From contig OZ038320.1 of the NCBI GenBank assembly GCA_964035795.1, positions 21,966,589 to 22,030,588 of the forward strand: a DNA stretch of 64,000 bases, read 5' to 3'. Origin of the DNA: Pterobdella sp. o SKG-2022. Taxonomy: Eukaryota > Annelida > Clitellata > Hirudinida > Piscicolidae. Below the pieces are notes generated by a model. The model did not search any database. It was not told the DNA's origin and saw only the letters and a program-made list of their open reading frames with translations. The first letter of the stretch is position 1, and each line of letters starts with the position of its first letter. A program made the position numbers and the translations under genes. Below are positions 11,345-24,789 of the stretch, piece after piece.

Positions 11345-14300
11345 TATGTCGTTTTTTGCACCTATAATAAATGGTGTTTCAAATTAATTTGTCAATGAAA
11401 GGGATTAATTAGATTTGAATAATGATGAATATATTGAGTTTTTAGAATTTCAACACAAAATATTTGAATTAAAAATGTTTGCATAATTTCTTACTTATAC
11501 TTGAAGTGTAAGTGATGAAGAATTTTATAATTTAATTTAGCTTTTGTTTAAAAAAATTTTAATGTTCCATAGATTACGGTTGTTCATAAAAAAGAAACAT
11601 TTTAAAATTCTGTTTAAATAACACTTGGAGAAAAAAATTAGTTCATTTAAAAGTTTAAGTTTACAAAAATTAAATACCGACTTGTCATGATATATTTTTT
11701 AAATAATTTTAGTGTTTATTATAATTTTAGCTTAATGTGTGCGTGTGTGTGTGTGGTTAGACGGTGATGTAATTAAAAATGAAGGATGATCAGTTGACAT
11801 AGGCATGTAATGGAGACAGCTAACGTCAAATAAAACACCACGCCAGTCACTTTGTTAATAAACAAAGCTTACGACGTCTTTAAAACGTTTTATTTGATGG
11901 AGTAGGAAAGCCTAGTGACACAATAGTTGAAAAAAAGTTAATTCATCAACTATATAATGTACAAGGCTTTTCGTTAAAAAACGAAACATTTTTAAGTAGC
12001 ATTTTTGGTTTAATGAACGAAGCTTTTTCATTTTCCTACAGATTTTATTTTGAAACGTTTAGTTGTTACTATGACTGTATTTGTATATTAATATGAAAAC
12101 ACACATGTATATAAAATTCAATTTCCATTAAGTGAATTTATCTTATGCATTACAACACTTCAATGTTGTTATGCTCAAACTTGCTTCATTAAAATTCAGG
12201 GTACAATTAAACACTTGAATTGATCCAGATTTGGAATTTTGTAATTTTATTTATTGAATTAGAAGGATAAATAATTTTTAATCAGCTTGTAAAAACATGA
12301 ATGGAAGTTTTACATATTTTTAATTTCTTGATTATAGGTTGGTCAAAATATGAAAATATAGAAAAAACACCAACTGAAACCTTTATCGAAATATTGTTTT
12401 AATTAATTCATTTTTCCCACAAAGTGAATTGTTTAAATAAATGGTCGTTTAAGTGCGTGGTACATAGAACTGATACAACTGTTATTTATTCAAATGTATT
12501 ATAACCGCATTATAATTAATCCCATAAATTTTAAAAATAATCATCTTGTGCTAAACTCACTAAAACACCAGTAAACTTGAAAAAAAAACTTCTTTATTAT
12601 TCTTTAGGATTTCACTATGAAACAAAGGTTAAATTTAGACAACTCAAACACGATATATGCATGTAAAAGTTAAATCGATCAGAACGTATCCGTCATTAGT
12701 CTCGGGTTTCCATGAAAAGTTCGCGTATCATAATTGATAACTGTATAGTTATTTATGGGTTAAAGAAATATATGAGTATGAATTTATCATGTTATTTCTA
12801 ATTACTGTTCAACAAAACTATTTATAGAACAAAATAGATAACTTATTGATCAAATGAATTTTCAATTTTTCTTCTGCAAATAGCCCCAAACCTTGTTTCA
12901 CAAATTAATTTATAGCTCAAATAACCGTCATTTCGAGAAAATTGGATTGAGAAAAGAATAAGTCGATATTCTTTTATAAAAAAAAACAAAACTTTTAAAA
13001 ATACTCAAAAGCGTATAAATAAATAGTAAAATACATGTAAGAATAAGTACTATTCAATAAAAAATACCAAAAACCCGAATAAAGATAAAAAACACACAAA
13101 AATAAGCAATATGTTTCAAAACATGGACTAACATCGATACAAAGAAACTACTACCATAGCACACACACCTGCCTAGAACCATATACGAGTGTTTGTATGC
13201 ACTTGTCTCATGCATTTATATGTGCTAAGATGTGTTTTAGTACTCAGTCATTTATATTAAAGATTTAAAAATAAACAACGACAAGCTTTGTTAAGATTTT
13301 TGTATTTATAGAGAAACCCTTCAGGTTTTTAATCTACTTTTAATTTAAAAGTGTTTTAGAAGTTTTGCGTGAAAGCAAACATCAAGCCAAAAAGTTAAAA
13401 TTACATGACTCAAACAGTGAAAGATTGTTTGATTGATACAAAGAGACAATCACTATGAGGCACAATAGTTCATTGTGATGATAACTTGCGTCCTGTGAGA
13501 GATTTGAGACGAGTATGAGTGGTATAATCTTGTATGTCTACTCCTATTCGGACAGTTTTTATTGCTTTAAAGTTTTGAACGTAAATCAAAGTTAAATACA
13601 GATTTATATAAGTTAAGATAAGGTATCGCTAATTATGATGAAGTTATTGTTAAACTTTTTTTCTTATTCATGCTTCGTTTTAGCTTGAAATTATTTAAAA
13701 TTTTTCCACAACAAACTATTAATGTGTTGATGTTTTTATTCGGTGTTGAAACCATAATTTTTTATGCTTGAAATGACATGATAATTTTTAATGATAGTTA
13801 TTTGTTTTAAATCTCACATCAAACGAACAAAAGTAACACTTTTTAGTTGAAATATGTTTCGTTTCAAGTGTTTTTAGCTCATAACTATTCACTTCAACCA
13901 CATCTGTTTGAAATTAATTTATTTAATCAAAAGCATTGGTATAAAAATATTTATTAGAGGTTTGAAACAACTAAACTCGTCACTACAATCATTATCACCA
14001 TCAGATAGCAACATCAATCATATAGGATGGTCCATTAAGCCATTAGACCGGTTTAGTCATTCCATCATACGTTTTCATCGTCTTTTTATACAGATTTTAT
14101 TTCATTTTTTCGATTTAAACCAATCAAATCTCATTTCGTTATTATGTCTTGAAATTACTATAATTTTCTTTTTTTTTGTTCTTGAGTATGATTGTGTTCT
14201 TGCAAGTTCATTGTCATTCAACGACTAATTTCGTATTCATGTGCTTATTATAGAAGAGGAAATTTTTAAGATCGTGTTCCCAGCGTTTCTTCTGAGCTTC

Positions 14301-17300
14301 TTCCACATTTCCATTAATCTAACAAATTTTCAAAACTAAAGATTGTATAAAAAGCTTTTCAATTTAGTGAGTTCAGTAGTAATTAAGTAGAAACAATTAT
14401 TTTTAAAAAATAATTTTATTTTTAGAAAACATGGGTGAATGTTTCAATTAGTTAGACATGTACATTGCTTTAGTATGCTTTTTCTAAATAATTATTTTAA
14501 TTGTTCCATTTAACCATTTAAAAACTATTTTATGTTAAAAATTTTTCAAAATCTTTTTATAGTTTTACTTTATTTATATTTAGGTTATTTATAACTTTAA
14601 CTATTATTTTTAATACCAAAAAACTGAATTTAAATCATCGTGAAAGCAAAGTTTATCAATTAATTAAAAGTCTAATATTTCAATCAACACGATAAATAAC
14701 GAAGCCAATTTAGCATCATGAAATCACCTTAAAACTACATACATAAAACTATTTATAATTAATTACTTAAACACAAGTAAAGTATACTTATAGATTATTC
14801 TATTAACATGTTAATTCAATTGTTAAGGTCAACTATTCAAATGGTATCAACGCGGGAGCCAAGCTTTCGAAACCCTGTCCAGGCTCAAACCACCTGAAGT
14901 ACTATTGTTTCAAGTGCCTCGTTTTTATTGCAAATGTGCATGCCTGTTTGAGGTTAGGGGCTTTGTATGGTTTCAGATGTTTTAATGTTATCATAATTTT
15001 TTATGGTTTTTTATGTACTATAAGTGAATCACGACTAATTATAAACTAGCGCCTCATTAAAAGTTAGTTGCAGTGTTTATTCAACGGGTTTCATGCTTTT
15101 ATTCATCTAATTATAACAACTTTAATGAATTTTATTTTAAATATTGAATATTAATTTCATTTATATCCATTAATTTTTATGCATCCAGGCTTGGCAGGGC
15201 TGTTTTTTAGTTTGAAGGCTTCAAGTTTCAAGTTATTGTTAATTCTGTTGTATTTATGGCATTTCTTTGTAATCTGACCATTCTTTTTGTGTTTGTGTGA
15301 GAATCAAAATGTGGGATTTTTTAAACTATTTATCATTCTTCTAGAATGTTAGTTTTTCATAATAATCTTAATTACTTTAATTATCTAGTGAAACCATTAA
15401 TGAAATACGTCACAAATATGCGTGTTTGAAAATATTCAGCATTTATGATATTTTCACTATGTTGGTGCACTCATATTTATGCATATGTTGTTTCATTATA
15501 GGCAAACACACATACACACACCGCTATTTTGACACACTTTCGTGAGATAAATTACTGTGTGAACATGTTTGTGATGGCCAATATGAGATTTTAATCTGAT
15601 TAAGCTGATATAACTATTCAATTACATTTATATCTATTTGAAAAAATTTCAGACTTAACATAAATAGATTTAACTGATTGAACAGAATATTTTTTAATTA
15701 TATGAGGGTTATTATGCTTTGTGTTATGCAAATGATAAAACAAGGACCTTATCAACACAAAAAGGAAATGGATAAATGATGGTGAATTGGTGATAAGATT
15801 TGCAAGAGACAAAAATTTCCCGTATGCATTAAAGCTTCATTAGAATGATTAAAGATTTTCTAAAACAGACCAGGCGGGTTCTTATGAATAACCCGTTCGA
15901 AACCACATCTTAAAAGGGTTTTAATGAGTAAACTTAAATTTAGCACTGAAAACTATGTGGTTCAATAAAATAACTGATTAAAATGGGAAAGATTTAAGAA
16001 GCGTTGTATTGACAAGTAAAATTTGACGAGGAATTAAAGAAAGGAACAAAGGCTCTCGTGCTTCAGTGTTATAAATAATATGCCAGCCGAGTTCAGGGAT
16101 AAGTATTGTCTTGATTAAACAATAAGGTATGTTACTGTATCGATTCAAATCAATTTAACTGAAATAAAAGTTCAAGCAAGGAGCAGCTGAACCAACTTTT
16201 GAATTAATCTAAGTGATTAGTTTCGATTATAAACCTTCAGCTTTAGTTGCGCTAAAGTGGTCGTATAGAACAATTTTTTTCAAGATTTTTATATGTAGTT
16301 TTAAAGAGTATGAAAACCTCAAAAAGATGATTTATGGAGTCTACTTTGATAGATAGAAACTGAAAAGTAATCAGATAAATTAACTCAAAGCTTAAAGAAT
16401 CTCTGAGCAATCAATTCTCAAAAACAGAATTTTTGAACTTTGATTTTATTAAAGTATTTTTTTCAAGTAAAAGATTGAATAAAATTTTTATCACATCAAG
16501 TACATCTTAAAACCTTTGAATGAGGTGATAAATAACTTTTGATTTATAAGGCTTGTATTTTTAATGTTCATCAAAAGATAAATGAAATAATTTAATAATG
16601 ATAAAACTATATTCCACATTGAACCTTGTGCGGTTTGAGTCGGTTTTCATAGCACAAAAACCGATAAATAATGAAGAAAATTTATGTGCCCCGTTATCTA
16701 CAAGATAATTCTACCGTGTATGTCATTTTATCTCAAATTATCAAGTTCTAAGAAATTTTCAAAGCACATTATCATATTTTTAACTGTGGCTTTTGGTGAT
16801 ATTCTTCACTATGACTATAATATAGGCTATTTCAATCACAATAATGATTTTGATTCAGATAATTTTTATCCTTTTGTTTAATTTATCCGTTTAACAAACT
16901 TGAACACCTTCTTATTTATTGAAACTGTGTTGCTAAATCAAAATAAATCAAAATTTGCAAAAATATATTTTGAATTAAGCATAAAGTAAAATTTTTCAGA
17001 TTTTTTTGTTTTGTAGTAAACCATTATTACTAAAATTGATACATTTTTCAAAGTGAAGAATATGCTTAACTGAATAAAAAACTAATTAACAATTCTAAAT
17101 ACTGAATTAAAAAACTCTAACCTTAAAAGAATTTGATCACAGGACTAGTATTTTCTATAGGTATGACTTTGAAAGCAAGTAAATTTAACATTGAAAAATT
17201 TCATTATTTTCCAGTCCCCATAAAACACTTCAAATCGCAAAATTAAATCTGGGACTATTTATAAACCGAATATAAATAATAGCAACATAACGATAGTAAC

Positions 17301-18576
17301 TTTAAGTCTCAATATATATATAAATATTGTCAAGCACAAAACACTCACCTAGACACGTATATAGACCTCAAATGTATTGGTGTTAATATTATCTCATTTA
17401 ATATATATTATATATATGTATATGGTATTCAGTGTATGTAGTATCTGATATTTTCCTGTCTCACGAACTGATTGACATTTGCTAAAGCTATACTTGAAAA
17501 GAAGATACTCAAATATGAAAACGATACAATAACTTTCAAGAAGAATGTTCAGATCGATACAAAAGAAGTCTCAGTCTAATCAAGTTTATTTTTATATTAT
17601 AAAGATCAAAATTTTAAAGCAGACGACCAAATAACCAAATGAAATTTGTAATGTAGATTATTCAAAAATATTTGTAAAACAGAAAAAATATTCATTCATT
17701 CAAGCAACAAAATTGAGAGTTTAGTGGATTCATCTTTTGATTAGATGCTGATCAAACAATCAAGGCATTAAAACACGTTACCCTTCTTATTCAAACTTGA
17801 ATTAAAAATATAATACTTATCTTTTCAAATGGACCCTTATTGATCTGACTTACTGTCTCATTTAGCTTTCAATAGGTGTTTCTTTGATGATGTTTAAAAA
17901 ATTTGATTTAATGGTTAATTTTTAAAAAAAACATGTTTTTGTTAACGATTCTTTCTAAGAACTTGTTTGTGTGTAGTTACTTTGAAAATTTATCTATATT
18001 GGAAAATAAAAATCAAATTAAGTATTTCAATCTTTTATTGAATATCTTCTCAAAAATTTTACCCTGAAACAAAATGAATTCAACACAAAAAGACAGTTTT
18101 CATAATAAAAACGTCATGAAGTGAATGTAAAACTTTACCCAGTTGGAAACAAAAAGAAACAATCAGATTTAAAAGTAATGATTTTGATATTTAAAATTAA
18201 CAAACATTTAGTTTACCCTGAATTCTATCATGACGAAAAAAGACAAAAATATGTTATCAAAAAACACGTAAAAAATATAAAACATCCGAAAAAAATGTTT
18301 TGATAACGTAAGTGAGCTTTGCAAAATGATTTAAAAATTTACCAAACAAAATGAAAATAAATGAACTAAACATCAATCTTTTAAAAATCAAAAATCCAGC
18401 CTGAATGCTTTTAAACTTTTTTACAGAAAAAAATGGAAAAAGCTAACAATTTACCCTTTCAACCAAAATATAAACCAATTTCATGAAAAATTATGAATAA
18501 TTAAAACTGAAAATAAACGAAAATTTTAGATTTGTTGATTTTTGAAAATTATCAAGAAAAAGCACTGGTGCATTTC
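11345..18576. other. Intergenic region between LAR and PKDCC, no gene seen
   Basis: This 7.2-kb stretch lies upstream of LAR and downstream of PKDCC and presumably holds the LAR promoter. I see no convincing exons. It has a (GT)n tract at about 11737-11755 and a GC-richer patch at about 14850-14945. The longest open frame (13908-14228) is Ile/Leu/Ser/His-rich, resembles nothing, and has the same base composition as its surroundings. Confidence 0.5.
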
Positions 18577-20899
18577 TCAGGTTCTTTCTTTATAGTACAA
18601 GTCATAAGGTTGTCCCGTAAACTTCAAAGCATGTTGACTAACGTTGCTTTTTAAATGTGCATATCTCCGACCTTCATAGGATGTTTACAACATGAAAATA
18701 ATCTTTTTTTATTAAAACTTAATTGAAATATCTTTTAACATATATTTTCTAACAAATATTTAAGATAATTATTTTAAACTCACCCAACCACGACCTCCCT
18801 TTGCCCATCACAAAACCGTAGCACTGTTCATTATCATCACAGAGCTCTTTGGCTTCCACAACATCGTAGACAGAAACAGTACACCCGTAACTAGCTACAG
18901 TGTATTTACAACGGTAGTCGTAATATCCAGGCAAGTCATAGTGTTTCAAATGCTTATAAGTATCTGAAGAGAATCATTATTTAAATTTGAATGTAGCAAT
19001 ACAGTCATATATATTAGATTCGATGTTTATATGAATATAAAGAAATTATTTTATCAAAACAGCGATGATCTTACCTGATGTGCGATTTGTTCTTTTTGTC
19101 AAATAATTCCCTCCAGCATACGTTTCTATCAAAAATTTCAGCATTAGAACAGGCAACAAACTTAAAGAATCTTTTTCTTTCTCAAGGATTTTTAATAAAT
19201 ATGAATTTTCTCTTAAAACCGTGTATTTAGAGAAAAGATTTTTGTAGGAAGTGAATGAGAAAGTTTTTGAAAACAGATTTACTACAGTATTGATGAAGGG
19301 AAGAAGGTTTGAAGGACAAGAGTGAGGTAACAGAGGTGATATGAAATGCTTATGAACGTTATGAAGGTTTTTTAAATCTATTTCAGATATATCATTATTT
19401 TTATTTCTTGTTTTTCTTTCATTCAAATTGTGTTTTACACCAATTTTTTTAAAATTTGTTTTTTCAAATGTTAAACCATCAAGGTCACTTAGAACTATTT
19501 CATCGGCTACGAAAACAAATTGCTGACGTCTAAAATCATTGAGAGCAACTTTGGAGTTGAAAACGTTTTGCGAAAAAAATGAAATCAAATTGCTGATGCC
19601 ATAACATACCTACAAATTGAAAAATATTTTAAAATTTTAAAAAACATTAAAAACTAAAGCTTGAAAAAGACGTTGATACCTTCAATCTTTCCTCCCAAGA
19701 TAGTTGCAGCAAGTCAATCAGTTCAAGGTCTCTACCAAGAAGAGACGAATAAATGATATTTGAGGGAAGGTCTTGCCACGAAAGAAAAAAATTTTTTGAG
19801 AGCTGAGATGGTTCTAATGAGTTCATTGGCTTGAAATTTGTGTTTTCTGTGTTTTTCAATAAACAAACTTGATCTAACTGAAATATAAATGTTATTAACT
19901 TTGAATTGGTTAAGCCGTTCAGGTTAAAACCGATGATTTTCTCACTTTAATAACATTATCATGGTCAAGCAGGCTCATAAGATAAACTTCTTTCATCAGT
20001 TCTAACAATGTCTTGAACCTGCAAATTTCTAATATCCGTATATCATCGTTGTCGTTAGAAGTGTAAAAGTCGTCAAAATCACTTTTTCCGACGGCATGAA
20101 CTCCTTTTTCGTAACCATTTGAAGTAACGTCAAAAATGTTCACTTTCAATTTATTATATATCTTGTAATTATGGCTAATTTTTTTAATTTTCTTATTAAT
20201 ATAGTTATTGTAGCAAAGATGTACAGAATCTCCATCTATATTCACTGTTTTGACGGCAGTCTTGGTTGAAGAGTTGAATGGAGTGAAGCTGAATACAGAT
20301 TTACTCCAACCGGAATTGACATACTCTATTTTGACTTTTTTGAAGTTTTGTTTTGAGCTAGCTTTTACTGAATCTTCATGCTTGAAACTTTCAAAATCTT
20401 CTTCATCGCCATTATATTGATATATAGTTTTAATAACGGGCATTAAAATAGAACAGTTAGAGAAACCCCTCAGATATTCAAAAACCTGCTTTGCACTCAT
20501 ATTCTCCATGAAATAAGCTCTATTATCATTATCATTCTTTCTTGTTGTGTTTGTATTCTCAATATTAAACGATTCTTTTTTTCTATAATTAAAATCGCGA
20601 TTAGTGAAAGTGCTTGCTTTCAATTGTTCGGGGTTTTTTGTGTCATTTAAGATTGGCAAAAGCCATTTGGTTTCCGTGAACAATTTCAACTTTTCTTCTT
20701 GAAGTTCTTCATAAGAAATCAACGAGTAACTTTCAATAACTTTGAGTTTGGAAACTTTTGAAAGATGACCAAAATAGAATAAAAAAACCAAGAGAAACAA
20801 TATTATCATAACCAGTAGAACCAACATGAAAATTATTCTAAATGACATTTTAACATGAACCAAAAAGAAACTAGTGATCATCTTCATTACTTTGTTCAT
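18577..20899 (-). CDS. PKDCC: PKDCC/VLK-type secretory-pathway tyrosine kinase
   Basis: A complete gene of five coding exons: 19946-20899, 19680-19877, 19075-19609, 18784-18963, 18577-18671; 653 residues, stop at 18579-18577. The family phosphorylates tyrosines of secreted and cell-surface proteins in the secretory pathway. Residues 21-43 form a hydrophobic N-terminal anchor or signal. The N-lobe has NSGWSKSVF (195-203), the AVK lysine (217) and KEVYLMSLLDHDNV (303-316). The C-lobe has LLQLSWEERLK, NDFRRQQFVFVADE (catalytic-loop equivalent, 408-421), SDLDG (metal-binding equivalent, 425-429) and SPLLPHSC. A Cys-rich tail follows: YDYRC, YGCTVSVYD, AKELCDDNEQCYGFV. This order is specific to PKDCC. 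Odd: it is about 160 residues longer than the human protein, through a long stem (44-190) and a Lys/Asn/Asp-rich insertion (about 230-298). All splice phases agree. Confidence 0.93.
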
Positions 20900-22029
20900 T
20901 GTTTAATCCCTTATGCTTCATTTCAACTTTCAAGTCTCATTGTTTTCATACACACTCTATGTGCTTCAAATAATAAAATTTATTAAATAAACAACAAATG
21001 TATGTTTAATAAAACACTCACGCATCGCAAGGAAAACCAAGAGCTTTATTCCAATGCAAATCCTTGTTATTGTTCAATTTTAAAGCTACTCCATAGACGT
21101 ACGCACAGTCTTTGTGCCATATACTTGTATATTCAGCATGGTCGGTTTGTTTGTCTATAGAGTCTTATACCAACAATGATTTGTGAAAGGATTTATACAA
21201 TTTTTGTAAAAATTCGATAAACACCCTTTAACCAGGTTTAAAACAGCAGTTATTTATGACGTTATATATACTAATCTACAGGTTAACCCAAATGACACAA
21301 TTATACAACGTAATTCATGAGAATTTCTTTGTAGCACACGGGTACGCATAATTTATGCTTGTAAGTTTCTTGTTCTCTGTACCCTTCATGCTGATTTGAA
21401 AATCTCGTTGAATGCATAAGATAAATATTATTTTTCAAATAAATATTGTTTACACGGTAAATTTTTTGAAATTTTTATTTGAATATTTTAAAAATCAAGT
21501 TATAAGTTTGTTGATATATACAAAATTGACAATGATACTAGTAAAAATGCAAAAAATGAATATAAAAATTGAAAGTATGAAAAATGATGAGATTGAAAAT
21601 AATGAAGAGGATAACAATAAAATAACCAAATTTAATAATCATCAAATGAAACTTTTCAATTTAAAAAAACTTTGACTACTTTTATCATCACTTGATTATA
21701 TGAATTAGATATAGGACACACCTTTGTGTTATCAAATATAGTTTCAAGCTAATCGACATATAGGATTTTAACTGGTTAAGAACTGATATAACACGTTTGC
21801 CATTGTTTGCGAGAAAATATTTTTAAACCCTAGTAGTGAGTTTTCTCGTTCATTGTCTAGTTTCCTGTTTTGAAATTTTCGAGATTTTGTTCAAATTTAT
21901 GAATTTGAGTAAACTTCTTTTATAAACTCAATAGATCGCTACGTCTTTGGGCTAAAATGGTACTTTTAGTCGTTCACAGTATATGAGTGAATTTCTCATC
22001 GCTGTTTTTTGTGTTCTTATGCTAGAAAC
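20900..22029. other. Upstream region of PKDCC, mostly without a gene
   Basis: Apart from the exon-like patch at 21022-21154, this region is AT-rich. It should include the PKDCC promoter. A second open patch on the minus strand at about 21300-21395 follows an acceptor-like TTTCAAATCAG and reads KLCVPVCYKEI. I cannot assign it. The plus-strand open frame 21412-21675 is Lys/Asn/Ile-rich and looks like chance. Confidence 0.4.
21022..21154 (-). pseudogene. Isolated exon-like sequence, possibly C-type lectin
   Basis: The minus strand has an acceptor-like CTATAG, then 43 open codons, then a good donor (GC|GTGAGTG). If not spliced, the frame ends at TGA 21020-21018, and an AATAAA lies just downstream. 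The peptide includes IWHKDCAYVYGVALK and DLHWNKALGFPCDA. The order DCAYVYG ... HWN ... PCDA resembles the third quarter of a C-type lectin domain, but the spacing is not standard. G+C is much higher than in the flanks, as in the real exons here. No partner exon was found. It could be a genuine exon of an unrecognised gene, an alternative 5' exon, or a leftover of a broken gene. Confidence 0.35.
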
Positions 22030-22689
22030 ATGAAATTTTGATATCTTTTGTACATAATTTTTTAGAGAAGGTCCTATAAATGATATATAAATTGCTTCAA
22101 TCGTGGGTTTTTTTAATTAACTTCTTGTACTTCTTTTTCAACTTATCAACCCTTCTCATAAACTCTCGAAATGCTTTTCCTCACTTTAAGCTTGGCCTAC
22201 CCAATCCTTATTCCACTCGCAACAAATTATTTATCTTGGACGCAATCTGTCACAAAAAATTTTACTTCTGGGTTACCATTATTTCATTCTCCTCGCTCTA
22301 ACAGAAAGCGTGGCAGCGGCATTTCTTTAGTTTCTTCAGACATTATTAAACTGACACTTTTAAAACCTTAATCCCGTTTTTTTTCTAAAGCACTCACTGA
22401 ATAAAGTTCTTTTTGACACAGTTTTTAACCATTACGGTTATTTTCCGTGCTCCAATGGTTTCTTCCGTATAAAGACTTTACTTACACTTTTAAACTGCCG
22501 CAATCCTGATAATGCGCTCAATATTCTTTTGCGCAAATACTGTTTAGTGCAGCTTATCAACTTTCCAACTTTCTTTATACTTACTGGCTCACTTCTGATA
22601 TTCTCTATTTTTTCGTTTTTATACTTTTTTTAAGACTTTTGCAAGCGTTTGATAATGCATTTATAAATCCGCATTCCTCCGTTCTAGTA
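22030..22689 (+). mobile_element. Possible degenerate element upstream of the LINE remnant
   Basis: A stretch with more C than its surroundings and overlapping plus-strand open fragments (22080-22301 and 22171-22371), including AFPHFKLGLPNPYSTRNKL. It looks like decayed coding sequence directly 5' of the LINE reverse transcriptase remnant. I do not recognise a specific domain, so membership of the same element is a guess from position. Confidence 0.3.
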
Positions 22690-24540
22690 TTTCCGACTAG
22701 GCAAAGAATCTGATCAGCTATGAAGGAAGACAAGGAAAACTGGATTGAGAGTGAAAGAAAATTGAACAAGGCATAAAAAAGAACGATATCAAATACGCTT
22801 TCCAAGCCATCAAGAAGATCACAACAGAAACGCAGATAAGCAAGACGTATGCAATAAATGATAAATCCGGAAACACCCTAACAAAGAAAGATGTCACCAC
22901 TAGATGGTTTAATTATTGCAGTTCTCTTTACAATGCCGCCCTCAATACCAATGGTACTCACTTAGAGCAAACCACGAATTCTAGTGCATGCACAGATCAA
23001 ACTAGAGACATATTGAGATCAAAAGTAGAAGAAGCAATTGAACATTTGAAAGACATCAAATCGCCAGATAGACAAAATTCGTGCAGAACTAATAAAATGT
23101 GCAGGAAATAAAATGACCGACTTTATACATCACATATGCGATAGAATACTACACGCAAAGAAATGGCTAATGCAAAGGGCAAAATCAATCTTGATTCCCT
23201 TGCCAAAGAAGGTAGCCTAAAAGAATGTGCCAACTACAGAACGATAAGTCTGATAAGCAAAATAATGCTACGGGTTTTTTTGAGAAGACTTTCTTCACAG
23301 ATTGAACCTTTACTGACAGAAGAACAAACGGGCTTCCGAAAAGGTAGAAGTAGTAGAACAAATATTCAATTTGCGTGTGATATGTAAGAAAATGTCGAAA
23401 CACTAAAAAGAGGTTCTTCATAAATTTATCGATTTCAAAAAGGCTTTCGACAGAGTTTGGCAACAAGCTTTGTGAAAGATCTCAGGGATTGAAGCTCTTA
23501 CACAAGGACTCAAGAAATGCAGTTCTCGTAGACACTGCGCTAACTGATTGGTTCCCAACTACAGTCGAAGTGAAGCAAGGATGCTTACTGTCTCCCTGCT
23601 TATTCAACTTATTCCTAGAAGAAACCATGACTAATGCATTAGACGATTTCACACGCTTACTAAAAATCGGAACACGAGAAATATTCAACTTCAGATTTGC
23701 AGACGACATAGACTTAAATGCCGAAAACAAAGAACTTGATGAATTAACTAAACGACTTGACAAGGCAGCAAGTAATATGGGTATGACCATCAGTATCATA
23801 AAAAGCACTTCTAGTCACAAGAGAAGCGACAAAACAGCATGATGCAGAAAATCCAGAAGACAGAATCATCCGAGTGCAAGGAACACAACTGGAAGAAGTC
23901 CAGAAATTCTGATACTTGGGAGCAATTTTCCCTGAAGATGGTCGGTTAAAAAATAAAATAAAAGCTAGAATAGCGCTTGGCTTCAAAGCATTCTCATAAC
24001 TCAACATCATATGGAAAGATAACCAGCTAAGTCTGAAATCCAAGATCCGATTCCTGAAGGTTATCGTCACTCCAACTGTTTTGTATGGTGCAGAGTCATG
24101 AACAATGACATCATCCATAGAAAAGAAAATCGCTGCATTTGAAATGAAAATTTTTCGACGCTTATTTAAAATCCCATACACAGCTCATGTAACCAATGCT
24201 GAAGTTAAAGCTCGTATTAGAAATCAAGTAGGAAGAACGGAAGAACTATTGACGACTGTGAAGAAAAAGGTACAATGGTTCGGCCATGTCTGTAGGCACA
24301 GTAGTACTCTTTCTCACACCATACTTGAGAGGTACGTTGAAGGCAAACGCAAACAAGGTAGGCCAAGATCGAAATGGATCAGCAATGTTCCCCAATAGAC
24401 AGGCCTAAGTGCGGTGGAAGCGAGTACGAAGGCAAAAGACAGAAAGACGTGGAGAAAGATTTTCTATACGTCATCAAGAGTGCTCCCACGACCTGATACA
24501 GGTTGAGGAACTGAAGAAAAAGAAGTGAGAAAATAAAAAA
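22690..24540 (+). mobile_element. Decayed LINE (non-LTR) reverse transcriptase
   Basis: Coding fragments in shifting frames read as a LINE-type polymerase. In order: a pre-RT region (about 22740-23060); RT core pieces KECANYRTISLISKIMLRVF and EPLLTEEQTGFRKGRSS (23220-23350); TVEVKQGCLLSPCLFNLFLE (about 23560-23625); the catalytic FADDID motif (23696-23713); and the C-terminal VQWFGHVCRHSS and EGKRKQGRPRSKWI (24270-24385). Several stops and frame changes interrupt it (for example after 23387 and 23842), so no full protein can be made. It ends in an A-rich tail near 24540. The clade was not determined. Confidence 0.9.
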
Positions 24541-24789
24541 ATTAAAATTGAAGACAAAATATTATTTTTGTTATAAACTTGAAAAACAGTTGAAAAGTAA
24601 ACAATGTTGAAATGAAAAATTCAAAGGAAGCGGCTTAGAATAATTGTTGCATTGTTTCAGTGTTGAAAAGGGTTTGTGCGTGGGTGAGTTGGTTTAGAAA
24701 AAAATGGTAAGATACATATTAATGAAAAAAAGTGAAAAAAATAGATTTTGTTTTGATAAAAACAAATGACAAAATGACAGAAAGTTTTG

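Noticed and set aside
13908..14228. 106-residue open frame
   Set aside because: Composition is like the surrounding AT-rich DNA, no domain or splice context, no family pattern.
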